The notes: generated by a model from the letters alone, not told the origin. DNA of 64,000 nt from Winslowiella toletana (GCF_017875465.1 NZ_JAGGMQ010000001.1:2604001-2668000); one strand, 5' to 3'. Shown: positions 1 to 10,463, numbered from the stretch's first letter. Made by a program: numbers and translations.

Positions 1-176
1 TTAGCATTAATGTACAGTCCGGCGCCTGACGCCAGAGCGATGACTATTGCCAGAGCGCCCAACGCCATGCCGCTGTTTTTTGACTTCCGTGGCGGCTTTT
101 GTTCCGCTGGCGCGGTGGTTTCTACCGCTGGGGTGGTCTCTTCAACCATGGCGGATGAATCTTTTTGTTCCGTCAT
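1..176 (-). CDS. hemX: HemX, N-terminal fragment (cut by window edge)
   Basis: Only the first 58 codons are in the window; the rest lies before base 1. The start is an ATG whose complement occupies 174-176. The visible product begins MTEQKDSSAMVEETTPAVE, then has a Glu/Thr/Pro-rich cytoplasmic stretch, a basic patch (PPRKSKN) and a hydrophobic segment (about residues 35-56) that should be the single inner-membrane anchor. This start and topology match E. coli HemX, the third gene of the hemCDX operon. The family was long labelled uroporphyrinogen-III C-methyltransferase, but E. coli HemX lacks an obvious methyltransferase domain and its role is unsettled. It starts 23 bp after the hemD stop, so it is probably co-transcribed with hemC and hemD. 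Confidence 0.9.
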   Translation of the reverse strand, partial: MTEQKDSSAMVEETTPAVETTAPAEQKPPRKSKNSGMALGALAIVIALASGAGLYINA

Positions 177-199
177 TGTGGCACATCCCATCTTTAAGT

Positions 200-940
200 T
201 TATTGTAACGCGCGCAGCAGCGCGTCGTTATCGGCCCCATCGGCTACCGTAATCTCCTGCCAGCCAAACTCCCTGGCCAGGGTAGCCAAACGTTCACTGA
301 CGACCACCAGTCGACAGTGTAGTAACCATTCCTCACGATCGATCTCAGGGAACAGTGAACAGAGTTGTTGCAGCATCTCACCACTGGTTACCACCAGCGT
401 ATCAATGCCGCGATCGCGCCAGCGACGTGCTTCAGTATGGCCGTCGTAAAATTTGGCGCAACGCTGATAACATTCACAAAAGGTCACTTCTGCACCGCGC
501 TCGATCAGCGTTTCCGCTAACAGTTCGCGACCGCCATTGCCGCGCAGAATCAGCGCGCGTTTACCCGCGACCTGCTGTAGTGCAGGTAGCTGTATCAGGA
601 TCTCACTGCTTTCGCGCTGGTGTGGATAGTCTACCTGATAGCCGGTAGCGGTATGCATCACCAGCGCCGTATTGCGACCTATAGCATAATAGTTCAGGCT
701 GGCGGGCCATGTTACGCCGTGCTGACGGATTACCGGCTGCGCAAAGTGAATGGCATGCTGCGAAAGAATAAACAGTAAGTCCCCGGCAGCCAGACTGGCC
801 AGCTGCTGTGGCAGAGCATCAAGGTCGCGGCCGGGAGTAAATTCAATCAGCGGCATGCTCCAGGCAACCTGTCCCAGGCCGCGCAGGCGACTGACCAGCT
901 CTTCAGCAGCAGGTGATGGACGGGTTACCAGAATGGTCAT
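200..940 (-). CDS. hemD: Uroporphyrinogen-III synthase
   Basis: A 246-residue protein, the usual length for HemD (E. coli 246). It cyclises hydroxymethylbilane to uroporphyrinogen III with inversion of ring D, in the cytoplasm, the branch point to heme, siroheme and cobalamin. The N-terminus [19 protein letters not shown] is the typical HemD opening strand and helix. The family is poorly conserved, so the call rests on this start, the length and the position between hemC and hemX. Its start overlaps the end of hemC by 4 bases (937-940), suggesting translational coupling. Confidence 0.93.
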   Translation of the reverse strand: MTILVTRPSPAAEELVSRLRGLGQVAWSMPLIEFTPGRDLDALPQQLASLAAGDLLFILSQHAIHFAQPVIRQHGVTWPASLNYYAIGRNTALVMHTATGYQVDYPHQRESSEILIQLPALQQVAGKRALILRGNGGRELLAETLIERGAEVTFCECYQRCAKFYDGHTEARRWRDRGIDTLVVTSGEMLQQLCSLFPEIDREEWLLHCRLVVVSERLATLAREFGWQEITVADGADNDALLRALQ

Positions 941-1878
941 ACCGGTGGATTTCCCTGATAAACTTCAGCCAGAATCTCACGCGCCCCTTTATCCAGCAGC
1001 TCTTCAGCGAGGGAGATGCCCATCTGTTCGGCATCGGCGCGCGGGCCGCGGCGTTCACCGCAGATCATCTGTTTGCCATCCGGCGAACCGACCAGGCCGC
1101 GCAGCCACAGCTCATCGCCTTCCAGTAGCGCATAGCTGCCGATCGGCACCTGGCAGCCACCTTCCAGACGGGTATTCATCGCGCGCTCGGCTCTGACGCG
1201 CACCGATGTGTCTTCATGGTTCAGGGCCGACAACAGGGTTATGGTGTGTTGATCGTCGAGACGACACTCAATCCCCACCGCGCCCTGGCCCACCGCGGGC
1301 AGTGACTCTTCCGCTGGCATTGCATAGCGAATACGCTGTTGTAAACCAAGACGGTTCAGGCCGGCCACCGCAAGGATAATCGCGTCATAGTCACCGGCGT
1401 CCAGTTTACTGAGGCGTGTGCCGACATTGCCGCGCAGCGAGCGGATCACCAGATCAGGCCGACGTGCGCTAAGCTGACACTGGCGACGCAGGCTGGAGGT
1501 GCCGACAATCGCGCCCTGCGGCAGCGCATCTACCGAATCATAGTGGTTAGAAACAAAAGCATCGAGCGGATTATCACGCTCGCAAATTGTCACCAGCCCC
1601 AGCCCTTGCGGGAACTCTACCGGCACATCTTTCATTGAATGCACCGCGATATCCGCCCGGCCTTCCTGCATCGCCAGTTCGAGTTCTTTAACGAATAAAC
1701 CCTTGCCGCCGACTTTCGCTAATGGCGTGTCGAGGATCACATCACCGCGCGTCACCATCGGCACCAGTTCAACCACAAGCCCCGGATGGCAAGCCATCAG
1801 ACGCTGTTGTACATATTGTGCCTGCCATAACGCGAGCGGACTTTGCCTGGTGGCAATTCTTAAAATTTTGTCTAACAT
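937..1878 (-). CDS. hemC: Porphobilinogen deaminase (hydroxymethylbilane synthase)
   Basis: A 313-residue protein, the same length as E. coli HemC. It polymerises four porphobilinogens into hydroxymethylbilane. The dipyrromethane cofactor attachment cysteine is Cys242 in [10 protein letters not shown], and the catalytic aspartate is Asp84 in HSMKDVP. The arginine-rich substrate loop [10 protein letters not shown] (about 127-136) is intact. It is the first gene of hemC-hemD-hemX and is transcribed divergently from cyaA, with 289 bp between the two start codons, as in E. coli. Its substrate is supplied by hemB, also in this window at 36362-37384. Confidence 0.97.
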   Translation of the reverse strand: MLDKILRIATRQSPLALWQAQYVQQRLMACHPGLVVELVPMVTRGDVILDTPLAKVGGKGLFVKELELAMQEGRADIAVHSMKDVPVEFPQGLGLVTICERDNPLDAFVSNHYDSVDALPQGAIVGTSSLRRQCQLSARRPDLVIRSLRGNVGTRLSKLDAGDYDAIILAVAGLNRLGLQQRIRYAMPAEESLPAVGQGAVGIECRLDDQHTITLLSALNHEDTSVRVRAERAMNTRLEGGCQVPIGSYALLEGDELWLRGLVGSPDGKQMICGERRGPRADAEQMGISLAEELLDKGAREILAEVYQGNPPV

Positions 1879-2052
1879 GCTTCTTACCGTTTTGATCGTT
1901 CATTGATTATCCTATCATTGATACATGAAGGCTGTCAGTTTCAACGGCTTTTAAACGGTATGTCAGGGATGAGTACACCCGGCGGAAGCTTGATTGATCG
2001 TAAAACGTGCTAAACTGTGTGGTAGCGCAACTTTCTTTACGGTCAATCTGCC

Positions 2053-2074
2053 AGGTGTTAGATTGATCACGTTT
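2053..2074 (+). promoter_or_regulatory. CRP-binding site upstream of cyaA
   Basis: The 22 bp here contain GTGTTAGATTGATCAC, a match to the CRP half-site pair GTGA-N6-TCAC with one strong half (GATCAC). It lies about 95 bp upstream of the cyaA start. E. coli cyaA carries a nearly identical CRP site over its main promoter, through which CRP-cAMP represses adenylate cyclase synthesis. Negative feedback here is inferred from that similarity. Confidence 0.8.
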
Positions 2075-2167
2075 CCAGCAATTATTCGCCCGAATATTTC
2101 TAAAGCAAAGGGTGGATGTCGGAAACCGGGTTTGTTTAAAAACACTGGGACAATCAGGCGAAACGTC

Positions 2168-4717
2168 TTGTACCTCTACATTGAGACATTGAAACAGAGA
2201 CTGGATGCCATCAATCAGCTGCGCGTCGATCGCGCACTGGCTGCGATGGGACCTGCTTTCCAGCAGGTATACAGTCTGCTGCCAACCTTATTACATTATC
2301 ATCATCCGCTGATGCCGGGTTACCTCGAAGGTAACGTTCCACATGGCATCAGCTTCTTCACGCCTGATGAAAACCAGATAAGCTATCTCAATGATTTAGA
2401 AGGTAAATCCGGCAAGCGTGCGGCGCTGCCCGCGCAAGGCGAGCGGCCAATTACCGGTGTTTACTCAATGGGCAGCACCTCATCGGTAGGGCAGAACTTC
2501 ACTTCTGACCTCGATATCTGGGTCTGCCACCAGTCCTGGCTTGATAATGAAGAACGTCTTAGCCTGCAGAAAAAGTGCACCCAGCTGCAAAAATGGTGCG
2601 CGGCGATGGGCGTTGAGGTCAGCTTCTTCCTGATTGATGAGAACCGCTTCCGCCACAATGAAAGCGGTAGCCTCGGTGGTGAAGACTGCGGCTCAACCCA
2701 ACATATCTTGTTGCTGGATGAATTCTACCGTACCGCCGTGCGAATGGCCGGTAAGCGCATTCTGTGGAATATGGTGCCGGGTGAAGAAGAAGAGCATTAC
2801 GACGACTATGTAATGTCTCTCTACTCGCAGGGTGTGCTGACGCCTAATGAGTGGCTGGATCTCGGCGGCCTGGGCACGCTGTCGGCGGAAGAGTACTTTG
2901 GCGCCAGTCTGTGGCAGCTATATAAAAGCATCGACTCACCCTATAAAGCGGTGCTGAAAACCCTGCTGCTGGAAGCCTACTCCTGGGAATATCCGGATCC
3001 CAAACTGCTGGCGATGGATATTAAGCAGCGCCTGCATGATGGCGAAATCGTCTCCTTTGGCCTCGATCCTTACTGCATGATGCTGGAACGCGTCACGCAC
3101 TATCTGACCAGCATTGATGACCATGCGCGTCTCGACCTGGTGCGCCGCTGTTTCTATCTTAAAGTATGCGAAAAACTGTCGCAAGAGGGCGGTAAAGCGG
3201 GCTGGCGTCGTGAAATTCTTGGTCAGCTGGTGAAAGAGTGGGGCTGGGATAATGAGCGTCTGCAGATGCTTGATAGCCGCTCCGACTGGAAAATCGGCCG
3301 GGTACGCGAAGCGCACAATGAATTGCTGGATGCGATGATGCAGAGTTATCGCAATCTGATCCGCTTTGCCCGTCGTAACAACTTAAGTGTCAGCGCCAGC
3401 CCGCAAGATATTGGCGTGCTGACCCGTAAGCTGTATGCCGCTTTTGAAGCGTTGCCGGGCAAAGTGACGCTGGTTAATCCGCAGATTTCGCCGGACCTCT
3501 CCGAACCGCATCTGACCTTTATTCATGTGCCCAATGGTCGCGCTAACCGCGCAGGCTGGTATCTGTATAATCAGTCGCCGGATATGGGGTCGATTATCAG
3601 CCATCAGCCGCTGGAATATAACCGCTATCTGAATAAGCTGGTGGCCTGGGCGTGGTTTAATGGTCTGCTGACCAGCAAAACGCGGCTGCATATTAAAGGC
3701 AATGAAATCTGCGACCTCGCGCGATTGCAGGAGCTGGTGGCCGATGTGTCGCATCACTTCCCGCTGCGCCTGCCTTCACCAACGCCAAAAGCGCTGTACA
3801 GCCCGTGCGAAATTCGCCATCTGGCGATTATCGTCAATCTCGAATATGACCCGACGGCGGCGTTCCGTAATCAGGTGGTGCATTTTGATTTCCGTAAGCT
3901 GGATGTGTTCAGCTTTGGCGAGCAGCAGCAGTGCTTAGTGGGCAGTATCGATCTGCTGTATCGCAACTCGTGGAATGAGGTGCGTACGCTGCACTTTAAT
4001 GGCGAGCAGTCGATGATTGAAGCGCTGAAGACCATCCTCGGCAAAATGCATCAGGACGCCTCGCCGCCGGATGCGGTGGAAGTGTTCTGCTACAGCCAGC
4101 ACCTGCGCGGTTTGATTCGTACCCGGGTGCAGCAGCTGGTTTCCGAATGCGTTGAGTTACGCCTCTCCAGCACCAGCCAGGAGCCGGGACGTTTTAAAGC
4201 GCTGCGCGTGGCTGGCCAGACCTGGGGACTGTTTTTCGAACGTCTCGGTGTTTCGGTGCAGAAACTGGAAAATGCGGTAGAGTTTTACGGCGCGATTTCC
4301 AATAACAAACTGCATGGCTTATCGATCAAAGTCGAAAGCGAGACGCGCTTACCCAGCGTGGTGAACAACTATGCCAGCGAAGGGATCATCCAGTTCTTCT
4401 TTGAAGACACCAGTGATGACCATGGCTTTAATATCTATATTCTCGATGAAACCAACCGCATTGAGATTTATCATCACTGTGAAGGCAGCAAAGAAGATCT
4501 GGTGCGTGATGTCAGCCGCTTCTACTCGTCGTCACATGACCGCTTCACCTATGGTTCCAGCTTCGTTAATTTCAATCTGCCGCAGTTCTATCAGCTTGTG
4601 CAGGCGGATGAACGCTTGCAGGTGATTCCATTTCGTAGCCAGACGCTGACTCAGCTCTGCGCAACCGTCTCTGACAATGACCATACGGATTACCAGCAAC
4701 GTATTCAGATGCATTGA
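2168..4717 (+). CDS. cyaA: Class I adenylate cyclase
   Basis: Starting at TTG 2168 ([20 protein letters not shown]) the product is 849 residues; E. coli CyaA is 848 and also starts with TTG. A longer open frame back to 1994 exists, but that part is the promoter region and holds the CRP site, so I rejected it. AATCAGGCGAAACG just upstream supplies the weak ribosome site known from E. coli. The N-terminal half is the catalytic nucleotidyltransferase-like domain with GSTSSVGQ (102-109) and DLD (Asp114, Asp116). The C-terminal half is the regulatory region, which in E. coli responds to glucose-specific EIIA. The enzyme makes cAMP from ATP and so feeds CRP control of genes such as udp here. The weak TTG start probably limits its level. 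Confidence 0.97.
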   Translation: MYLYIETLKQRLDAINQLRVDRALAAMGPAFQQVYSLLPTLLHYHHPLMPGYLEGNVPHGISFFTPDENQISYLNDLEGKSGKRAALPAQGERPITGVYSMGSTSSVGQNFTSDLDIWVCHQSWLDNEERLSLQKKCTQLQKWCAAMGVEVSFFLIDENRFRHNESGSLGGEDCGSTQHILLLDEFYRTAVRMAGKRILWNMVPGEEEEHYDDYVMSLYSQGVLTPNEWLDLGGLGTLSAEEYFGASLWQLYKSIDSPYKAVLKTLLLEAYSWEYPDPKLLAMDIKQRLHDGEIVSFGLDPYCMMLERVTHYLTSIDDHARLDLVRRCFYLKVCEKLSQEGGKAGWRREILGQLVKEWGWDNERLQMLDSRSDWKIGRVREAHNELLDAMMQSYRNLIRFARRNNLSVSASPQDIGVLTRKLYAAFEALPGKVTLVNPQISPDLSEPHLTFIHVPNGRANRAGWYLYNQSPDMGSIISHQPLEYNRYLNKLVAWAWFNGLLTSKTRLHIKGNEICDLARLQELVADVSHHFPLRLPSPTPKALYSPCEIRHLAIIVNLEYDPTAAFRNQVVHFDFRKLDVFSFGEQQQCLVGSIDLLYRNSWNEVRTLHFNGEQSMIEALKTILGKMHQDASPPDAVEVFCYSQHLRGLIRTRVQQLVSECVELRLSSTSQEPGRFKALRVAGQTWGLFFERLGVSVQKLENAVEFYGAISNNKLHGLSIKVESETRLPSVVNNYASEGIIQFFFEDTSDDHGFNIYILDETNRIEIYHHCEGSKEDLVRDVSRFYSSSHDRFTYGSSFVNFNLPQFYQLVQADERLQVIPFRSQTLTQLCATVSDNDHTDYQQRIQMH

Positions 4718-4740
4718 TTAGCGCTGTCCCCCGGCGCTAA
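4718..4740 (+). terminator. Hairpin after cyaA
   Basis: TTAGCGC and GCGCTAA form a perfect 7 bp stem around a 9-base loop directly after the cyaA stop codon. There is no U-run after it, so it may be an mRNA 3' end stabiliser or a Rho-assisted stop rather than a classic intrinsic terminator. It occupies the interval where E. coli carries cyaY on the opposite strand. Confidence 0.45.
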
Positions 4741-4852
4741 ATGTTAAAAATGCGACAGCGGCAGCATCATCCAATCGCCAATACCTGTTGCTTTTCAGAG
4801 TTCACCTGCGATGATAAGCAACCAGTAAGCATTAATCATGAGCCGAACGATA

Positions 4853-5056
4853 ATGAACAAAACGATATGCCAGCTGGCGATGGCGCTGGCGTTAGCGAGC
4901 CTGGTTGGTTGCGGTTTAAAAGGCCCGCTCTACTTTCCGCCGAAGGATCAGCCGCAGCAGGAACAGCAACCTGCGCAGCAGACGACGCAGGATTCCACCA
5001 CAACCCAGCAGGATGGCAGCGTGCAGGATCAGACGCCTGACCAGCCGGGTATGTAA
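4853..5056 (+). CDS. lptM: LptM (YifL) small outer-membrane lipoprotein
   Basis: A 67-residue lipoprotein, the same length as E. coli YifL/LptM. From ATG 4853 it has a short basic N-terminus, a hydrophobic stretch and a lipobox LVGC, with the lipidated cysteine at residue 20, then the family signature GLKGPLYFPP. The tail is Gln/Thr-rich and probably disordered. LptM binds the LptD-LptE lipopolysaccharide translocon and helps LptD reach its native disulfide state. An in-frame ATG at 4838 would add five residues; I prefer 4853 because it reproduces the E. coli distance to the cysteine. Neither start has a strong Shine-Dalgarno sequence. It lies directly upstream of dapF, as in E. coli. Confidence 0.88.
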   Translation: MNKTICQLAMALALASLVGCGLKGPLYFPPKDQPQQEQQPAQQTTQDSTTTQQDGSVQDQTPDQPGM

Positions 5057-5095
5057 CTGACTGAGTAATCTATGGCGAATCCGGCGGAGCAGAAA

Positions 5096-5920
5096 ATGCA
5101 GTTCTCCAAAATGCACGGCCTTGGCAACGACTTTATGGTCGTTGATGCCGTGACGCAAAACGTCTATTTTTCACCAGAGCTGATTCGCCGTCTGGCGGAT
5201 CGTCATCTGGGGATCGGCTTTGATCAACTGCTGATCGTTGAACCGCCGTACGATCCCGATCTTGATTTCCACTACCGCATTTTCAACGCAGACGGCAGCG
5301 AAGTCGCCCAGTGTGGCAACGGCGCGCGCTGTTTTGCCCGCTTTGTGCGCCTGAAAGGCTTAACCAATAAGAATGATATCAATGTCAGCACCCAGACCGG
5401 GCGCATGGTATTGAGCGTCACCAGTGACGATCTGGTGCGCGTGAATATGGGTGAGCCAAATTTCGAGCCGCAGCAGGTGCCGTTCCGCGCCAATAAAGCG
5501 GAAAATCTCTATCTGATGCGGGTCGCTGAACAGACGGTGATGTGTGGCGTGGTGTCGATGGGCAATCCGCACTGCGTGATTCAGGTCGACAATGTAAAAA
5601 CCGCCGCGGTCGAAAGTCTTGGCCCGGTGCTGGAGAGCCATGAGCGCTTCCCGGAACGCGTCAACGTCGGCTTTATGGAAGTGGTGAATCGCGAACATAT
5701 CCGTCTGCGCGTCTATGAACGTGGCGCCGGCGAAACGCAAGCCTGCGGCAGCGGCGCCTGCGCTGCCGTCGCCGTTGGTATTCAGCAAGCTAAGCTCGCG
5801 GAGAAAGTCCGCGTCGATCTCCCGGGCGGTACGCTGCATATCGCCTGGAAAGGGCCGGGTCATCCGCTGTTTATGACCGGACCGGCCACCCACGTTTACG
5901 ACGGGTTTATTCATTTATGA
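5096..5920 (+). CDS. dapF: Diaminopimelate epimerase
   Basis: A 274-residue protein, equal in length to E. coli DapF, converting LL- to meso-diaminopimelate for peptidoglycan and lysine synthesis. The cofactor-free epimerase pair is present: Cys73 in CGNGARC and Cys217 in ACGSGAC. An upstream in-frame ATG at 5072 adds eight residues, but GGAG lies six bases before ATG 5096, and [13 protein letters not shown] is the family start. The gene ends in an ATGA overlap with yigA, so dapF-yigA-xerC-yigB are probably translationally coupled. Confidence 0.97.
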   Translation: MQFSKMHGLGNDFMVVDAVTQNVYFSPELIRRLADRHLGIGFDQLLIVEPPYDPDLDFHYRIFNADGSEVAQCGNGARCFARFVRLKGLTNKNDINVSTQTGRMVLSVTSDDLVRVNMGEPNFEPQQVPFRANKAENLYLMRVAEQTVMCGVVSMGNPHCVIQVDNVKTAAVESLGPVLESHERFPERVNVGFMEVVNREHIRLRVYERGAGETQACGSGACAAVAVGIQQAKLAEKVRVDLPGGTLHIAWKGPGHPLFMTGPATHVYDGFIHL

Positions 5921-6621
5921 AAAATGTCGGCGAACAGACGGCCAGCGAAGTGATGCTGGACGATCAGGCGGTGAGTGACTACCTGCGGCAAAATCCGGAT
6001 TTCTTTATCCGCAATGCGCGTCAGGTTGAGCAGATGGTGATACCCCATCCGGTACGCGGCACGGTGTCGCTGGTGGAGTGGCATCTGGCGCGTCAGCGCA
6101 ACCATATCGCCCAGCTGGAAGAAGAGATCACCTTGCTGATGGAGCAGGCCACGGCCAATCATCAACTGTTTGACCGTCTGTTAGCGTTGCAAAGCCATCT
6201 GGCGGCGGCGCCGACGTTGCACGATATGCTGAACCGTCTGCATCGCTGGGCGCGTGAACTGGGGCTGGCGGGCGCCAACCTGCGCCTGTTCAGCGATAAG
6301 TGGCATATTGGCGCGCCGTCGGACTTCACTCAGCTGGCGCTTTCTCCGCAGGCGTTTGAATCGGTGCGCATTCAGCGCATGGGTAATCAGCAACACTACC
6401 TCGGCAGCCTTAACGGCCCGGAGTTACTGCTGCTGTTGCCGCAGGCGAAAGCGATCGGATCCGTTGCCATGTCGCTGATGGGCGATCGCGGCGATCTTGG
6501 TGTGCTGATATTTAGCAGCCGTGATACCCAGCACTATCAGTCTGGTATGGGGACGCTGTTACTGCAGCATCTGGCGCTGATGATGCCGGATCTGCTGTCG
6601 CGCTGGATTGAACGGGCATGA
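5917..6621 (+). CDS. yigA: YigA, DUF484 family protein
   Basis: A 234-residue protein matching the DUF484 family (E. coli YigA is 235). The N-terminal 50 residues include [22 protein letters not shown], a conserved family segment, then a predicted coiled coil (about residues 55-90) and a GAF-like C-terminal half. Its biochemical function is not established. It overlaps dapF upstream and xerC downstream by four bases each, and this tight coupling to xerC is conserved in Enterobacterales. The initiation codon is the ATG of the ATGA overlap. Confidence 0.9.
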   Translation: MKNVGEQTASEVMLDDQAVSDYLRQNPDFFIRNARQVEQMVIPHPVRGTVSLVEWHLARQRNHIAQLEEEITLLMEQATANHQLFDRLLALQSHLAAAPTLHDMLNRLHRWARELGLAGANLRLFSDKWHIGAPSDFTQLALSPQAFESVRIQRMGNQQHYLGSLNGPELLLLLPQAKAIGSVAMSLMGDRGDLGVLIFSSRDTQHYQSGMGTLLLQHLALMMPDLLSRWIERA

Positions 6622-7526
6622 GCAGCGAGTCGCCTCTGCAGCCAGCCGTAGAGGGTTTCCTGCGTTATCTGAAAGTGGAGCGGCAGCTGAGTCTGCTGAC
6701 GCAAAAAAGTTACAGCCATCAGCTTGGCGTACTGGTGACGCTGGCGGATGAGATGAAAATCAGCGACTGGGCAAAGCTGGATGCGGCTCAGGTTCGTTCG
6801 CTGGCGGCGCGCAGCCGTCGTGCCGGGCTGCAACCTGCCAGCCTGGCGCTGCGCCTCTCTGCACTGCGCAGCTTTCTTGACTGGCTGGTCGGCCAGGGAC
6901 AATTAAAAGCCAATCCGGCGAAAGGCATTGCCACGCCGCGTGCGCCGCGCCATCTGCCGAAAAATATTGATGTTGACGAAATGAATCAGCTGCTGGAGAT
7001 CGATCTCAACGATCCGCTGGCGGTACGCGATCGGGCGATGCTGGAAATTATGTATGGCGCTGGCCTGCGTCTGGCGGAACTGGTCGGCATCGACTGCCGT
7101 CATCTTGATCTCGCCTCCGGCGAGGTGTGGGTGACCGGCAAAGGCAGCAAAGAGCGGCGGTTGCCGATTGGCGCGACCGCCGTCAGCTGGGTAGAACAGT
7201 GGATGGCGTTACGTGAATTTTTTGCTCCCGACGATGACGCGCTGTTTTTGTCCAGTCAGGGTAAACGTATCTCAATGCGCAATGTGCAGAAGCGCTTTGC
7301 CGAGTGGGGCGTGAAGCAGAGCGTTAACAGCCATATTCATCCGCATAAGCTGCGCCACTCCTTCGCCACTCATATGCTGGAGTCGAGCGGCGATCTGCGC
7401 GCGGTGCAGGAGCTGCTTGGCCATGCCAACCTGTCGACGACCCAAATCTACACCCACTTAGACTTCCAACATCTTGCATCGGTTTACGATGCAGCACATC
7501 CCCGTGCGAAACGAGGAAAATCCTGA
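6618..7526 (+). CDS. xerC: Site-specific tyrosine recombinase XerC
   Basis: A 302-residue recombinase (E. coli 298) that acts with XerD at dif to resolve chromosome dimers. The N-terminal SAM-like core-binding domain covers about residues 5-95 and the catalytic domain about 110-295. The catalytic set is complete: Arg151 (AGLRLAEL), Lys175 ([11 protein letters not shown]), His243 and Arg246 ([12 protein letters not shown]), His269 ([11 protein letters not shown]) and the nucleophile Tyr278 (QIYTH). It is embedded in dapF-yigA-xerC-yigB. There is nothing phage-like around it, so this is the housekeeping recombinase and not an island integrase. Confidence 0.97.
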   Translation: MSSESPLQPAVEGFLRYLKVERQLSLLTQKSYSHQLGVLVTLADEMKISDWAKLDAAQVRSLAARSRRAGLQPASLALRLSALRSFLDWLVGQGQLKANPAKGIATPRAPRHLPKNIDVDEMNQLLEIDLNDPLAVRDRAMLEIMYGAGLRLAELVGIDCRHLDLASGEVWVTGKGSKERRLPIGATAVSWVEQWMALREFFAPDDDALFLSSQGKRISMRNVQKRFAEWGVKQSVNSHIHPHKLRHSFATHMLESSGDLRAVQELLGHANLSTTQIYTHLDFQHLASVYDAAHPRAKRGKS

Positions 7527-8242
7527 TGCACTTTTACCGCCCCCTGCGACCGATTAAAGCGATTACCTTTGATCTCGATGACACCCTGTATGACAACTCC
7601 GAAGTGATTCGTCGCACGACGAAAGAGTCCCATGCGTTTTTGCAAGGCTACCATCCGGCGCTGGCTGATTTCACACCTCAGCAGTACCAGGTGCTGCGCG
7701 ATAAGTTGTTGCAGCAGGAGCCAGAAATTTATCATGATGTGTCGGAATGGCGGCGTCGTGCGGTGGCTGAGGCGATGTTGAGTATTGGTCTGCCAGCGGC
7801 GGAAGCGGAAAAAGGTTCACGTGCGGTGATGGCGAATTTTGCCCACTGGCGCAGCCAGATAGAGGTGCCGCAAGAGACACACCAGACACTGGCGGCGCTG
7901 GCGCAACGCGTGCCGCTGGTGGCGATTACCAACGGCAACGCCGAGCCGCATCTGTGCGGCCTTGATAGCTACTTCAAATTTATTCTGCGCGCCGGTCCGC
8001 ACGGGCGCGCTAAGCCCTATGATGATATGTACCAGCTGGCGGCGCAAAAGCTTGATCTGCCACTGGAAAATATTCTGCATGTGGGTGACGATCTGACCAC
8101 CGACGTGGCCGGTTCAGTGCGCTGTGGTATGCAGGCGTGCTGGATCAATCTGCGTGGCGGCAACCTGATGCATATCGGCGACAGCCGCCTGTTACCGCAC
8201 CTTGAAATTTCGCAGTTGGCATCGCTGACCGCGCTGGTATAA
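7526..8242 (+). CDS. yigB: YigB, HAD-family FMN / 5-amino-6-(ribitylamino)uracil phosphatase
   Basis: A 238-residue haloacid dehalogenase-fold phosphatase (E. coli YigB is 238). HAD motif I is [10 protein letters not shown] (about residues 13-22) with both catalytic aspartates, motif II is ITNGNAE, and motif IV is [10 protein letters not shown]. In E. coli YigB is one of the enzymes that dephosphorylate the riboflavin precursor 5-amino-6-(5-phosphoribitylamino)uracil, and it also acts on FMN. The ATG start at 7526 shares its A with the xerC stop (TGATG). It is the last gene of the dapF operon, before the LexA-controlled uvrD promoter. Confidence 0.93.
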   Translation: MHFYRPLRPIKAITFDLDDTLYDNSEVIRRTTKESHAFLQGYHPALADFTPQQYQVLRDKLLQQEPEIYHDVSEWRRRAVAEAMLSIGLPAAEAEKGSRAVMANFAHWRSQIEVPQETHQTLAALAQRVPLVAITNGNAEPHLCGLDSYFKFILRAGPHGRAKPYDDMYQLAAQKLDLPLENILHVGDDLTTDVAGSVRCGMQACWINLRGGNLMHIGDSRLLPHLEISQLASLTALV

Positions 8243-8243
8243 T

Positions 8244-8263
8244 AACTGTTAATATATCCAGTA
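8244..8263 (+). promoter_or_regulatory. LexA (SOS) box of uvrD
   Basis: The 20 bp read AACTGTTAATATATCCAGTA, which fits the LexA consensus CTGT-N8-ACAG with an alternating TA core and one mismatch (CCAG). It begins just after the yigB stop and about 57 bp upstream of the uvrD start. E. coli uvrD has a LexA box at the same place, so DNA-damage induction is likely. Confidence 0.82.
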
Positions 8264-8281
8264 AAACGCCGCCGGCGTTTT
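8263..8281 (+). terminator. Compact hairpin in the uvrD leader
   Basis: AAAACGCC-GCC-GGCGTTTT is a perfect 8 bp inverted repeat ending in four Ts. It lies immediately downstream of the LexA box. It could terminate yigB read-through or act as an attenuator for transcripts entering uvrD. The run of four Ts is short, so termination is probably partial. Confidence 0.55.
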
Positions 8282-8300
8282 CCCTGCCTGAATGGTGCTT

Positions 8301-10463
8301 ATGGACGTTTCTGACCTGCTCAACAGTTTGAATGACAAACAACGCGAAGCCGTGGCGGCGCCACGCAGCAATTTGCTGGTGCTGGCGGGCGCGGGCAGCG
8401 GCAAAACGCGCGTGCTGGTACACCGTATCGCCTGGCTGCTGACGGTGGAGAACTGCTCGCCATATTCGGTGATGGCGGTAACCTTTACCAATAAAGCCGC
8501 AGCGGAGATGCGTCATCGTATCGAACAGCTGATTGGCACCAGTCAGGGCGGGATGTGGATCGGGACTTTCCATGGTCTGGCCCATCGCCTGCTGCGCGCA
8601 CACCATCTTGACGCCGCGCTGCCGCAGGATTTTCAGATCCTTGATAGCGAAGATCAGCTGCGGCTGTTAAAGCGCCTGATCAAAGCAATGAATCTGGATG
8701 ATAAGCAGTGGCCGGCGCGGCAGGCGATGTGGTACATCAACGGCAAAAAAGATGAAGGTTTGCGGCCAAAGCATATAGAAAGCTACGGCAACCCGATTGA
8801 GCAGACCTGGCTGCGCGTCTATCAGGCATATCAGGAAGCCTGTGACCGCGCCGGGCTGGTGGATTTTGCCGAACTACTGCTGCGTGCGCATGAACTGTGG
8901 CTGAACAAACCGCATATCCTCAATCACTATCGCGAACGCTTTACCAATATTCTGGTGGATGAGTTTCAGGATACCAACAATATCCAGTACGCCTGGATCC
9001 GTATGCTGGCCGGTGACAGCGGGCGGGTGATTATTGTGGGTGATGATGACCAGTCGATTTACGGCTGGCGCGGCGCGCAGGTCGAGAATATTCAGCGCTT
9101 CCTGAAGGATTTTTCCGGCGCGGAAACCATTCGTCTGGAGCAGAACTACCGTTCAACCAATAACATTCTGAAAGCGGCCAACGCCCTGATCGCCAATAAT
9201 AATGGCCGTCTGGGTAAAGAGCTGTGGACCGATGGCCTTGATGGCGAACCGATCTCCCTTTACTGCGCCTTTAACGAGCTGGACGAAGCGCGGTTTGTGG
9301 TTAATCGCATCAAGGTGTGGCAGGAGAATGGCGGAGCATTAAATGACTGCGCCATTCTCTATCGCAGCAACGCCCAGTCGCGCGTGCTGGAAGAAGCTCT
9401 GTTGCAGACCAGCATGCCCTACCGCATTTATGGCGGTATGCGCTTCTTCGAACGTCAGGAAATCAAAGATGCGCTGGCCTATCTGCGTCTGATGGCCAAC
9501 CGCAATGACGATGCGGCCTTTGAGCGTGTGATTAATACCCCGACCCGTGGCATTGGCGATCGTACCCTTGATGTGGTGCGTCAGACCTCGCGTGATCGAC
9601 AGATGACGCTCTGGCAGGCGACGCGCGCTTTGCTGCAGGAAAAAGTGCTGGCGGGTCGCGCCGCCTCGGCGCTGCAACGCTTCTGCGAACTGGTGGATTC
9701 TCTGGCGCAGGAAACCGCGGAAATGCCGCTGCATGTGCAAACCGACCGGGTAATCAAAGACTCCGGCCTGTGGATGATGTATGAGCAGGAAAAAGGCGAG
9801 AAGGGCCAGGCGCGCATCGAAAACTTAGAAGAGCTGGTCAACGCCACACGTCAGTACAGCTATCAGGATGAAGACCAGGATCTGATGCCGTTACAGGCGT
9901 TTCTCTCCCATGCGGCGCTGGAAGCGGGCGAAGGCCAGGCGGATAAGTGGCAGGATGCGGTGCAACTGATGACCATGCATGCGGCGAAAGGTCTGGAGTT
10001 TAGCCAGGTGTTTATCGTCGGCATGGAAGAGGGAATGTTCCCGAGCCAGATGTCGCTGGATGAGGGCGGCAGGCTGGAAGAGGAGCGTCGGCTGGCCTAT
10101 GTTGGCGTTACGCGGGCAATGCAGAAACTGACGCTGACCTATGCGGAAACCCGTCGGCTTTATGGTAAGGAAGTGTATCACCGTCCGTCACGCTTTATTG
10201 GTGAGCTGCCGGTGGAGTGCGTCGACGAAGTGCGTCTGCGCGCCAGCGTCAGCCGCCCGGTGAATCATCAGCGTCTGGGGACGCCGGTGACCAGTAATGA
10301 CAGCGGTTTTGCCCTCGGACAGCGGGTGCGCCACAGCAAGTTTGGCGAAGGCACTATCGTGAATATGGAAGGCAGCGGCGAACACAGTCGGCTGCAAGTG
10401 GCCTTTCAGGGACAGGGGATCAAATGGCTGGTGGCGGCATACGCCCGACTGGAAACGGTCTGA
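8301..10463 (+). CDS. uvrD: DNA helicase II
   Basis: A 720-residue superfamily 1A helicase, exactly the E. coli UvrD length from ATG 8301 (MDVSDLLNSLNDKQREAV). An ATG nine bases earlier is possible but departs from the family start. The Q motif NDKQREAV, Walker A GAGSGKT (30-36), Walker B VDEFQDTNN, motif III DDDQSIYGWRGA, motif V HAAKGLEF and motif VI VGVTRAM are intact. The C-terminus holds the Tudor-like RNA polymerase-binding segment (KFGEGTIVNMEGSGEHSRLQV). UvrD unwinds DNA in mismatch repair and nucleotide excision repair and removes RecA filaments. It is monocistronic under the upstream LexA box. Confidence 0.98.
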   Translation: MDVSDLLNSLNDKQREAVAAPRSNLLVLAGAGSGKTRVLVHRIAWLLTVENCSPYSVMAVTFTNKAAAEMRHRIEQLIGTSQGGMWIGTFHGLAHRLLRAHHLDAALPQDFQILDSEDQLRLLKRLIKAMNLDDKQWPARQAMWYINGKKDEGLRPKHIESYGNPIEQTWLRVYQAYQEACDRAGLVDFAELLLRAHELWLNKPHILNHYRERFTNILVDEFQDTNNIQYAWIRMLAGDSGRVIIVGDDDQSIYGWRGAQVENIQRFLKDFSGAETIRLEQNYRSTNNILKAANALIANNNGRLGKELWTDGLDGEPISLYCAFNELDEARFVVNRIKVWQENGGALNDCAILYRSNAQSRVLEEALLQTSMPYRIYGGMRFFERQEIKDALAYLRLMANRNDDAAFERVINTPTRGIGDRTLDVVRQTSRDRQMTLWQATRALLQEKVLAGRAASALQRFCELVDSLAQETAEMPLHVQTDRVIKDSGLWMMYEQEKGEKGQARIENLEELVNATRQYSYQDEDQDLMPLQAFLSHAALEAGEGQADKWQDAVQLMTMHAAKGLEFSQVFIVGMEEGMFPSQMSLDEGGRLEEERRLAYVGVTRAMQKLTLTYAETRRLYGKEVYHRPSRFIGELPVECVDEVRLRASVSRPVNHQRLGTPVTSNDSGFALGQRVRHSKFGEGTIVNMEGSGEHSRLQVAFQGQGIKWLVAAYARLETV

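Noticed and set aside
1994..2167. Longer cyaA reading frame beginning upstream of the TTG start
   Set aside because: The stretch contains the CRP site and promoter region, and the TTG at 2168 restores the E. coli start and length (849 versus 848).
6618..7526. Tyrosine recombinase as an island or phage integrase
   Set aside because: The gene is XerC in its conserved dapF-yigA-xerC-yigB context; no att site or phage genes occur nearby.
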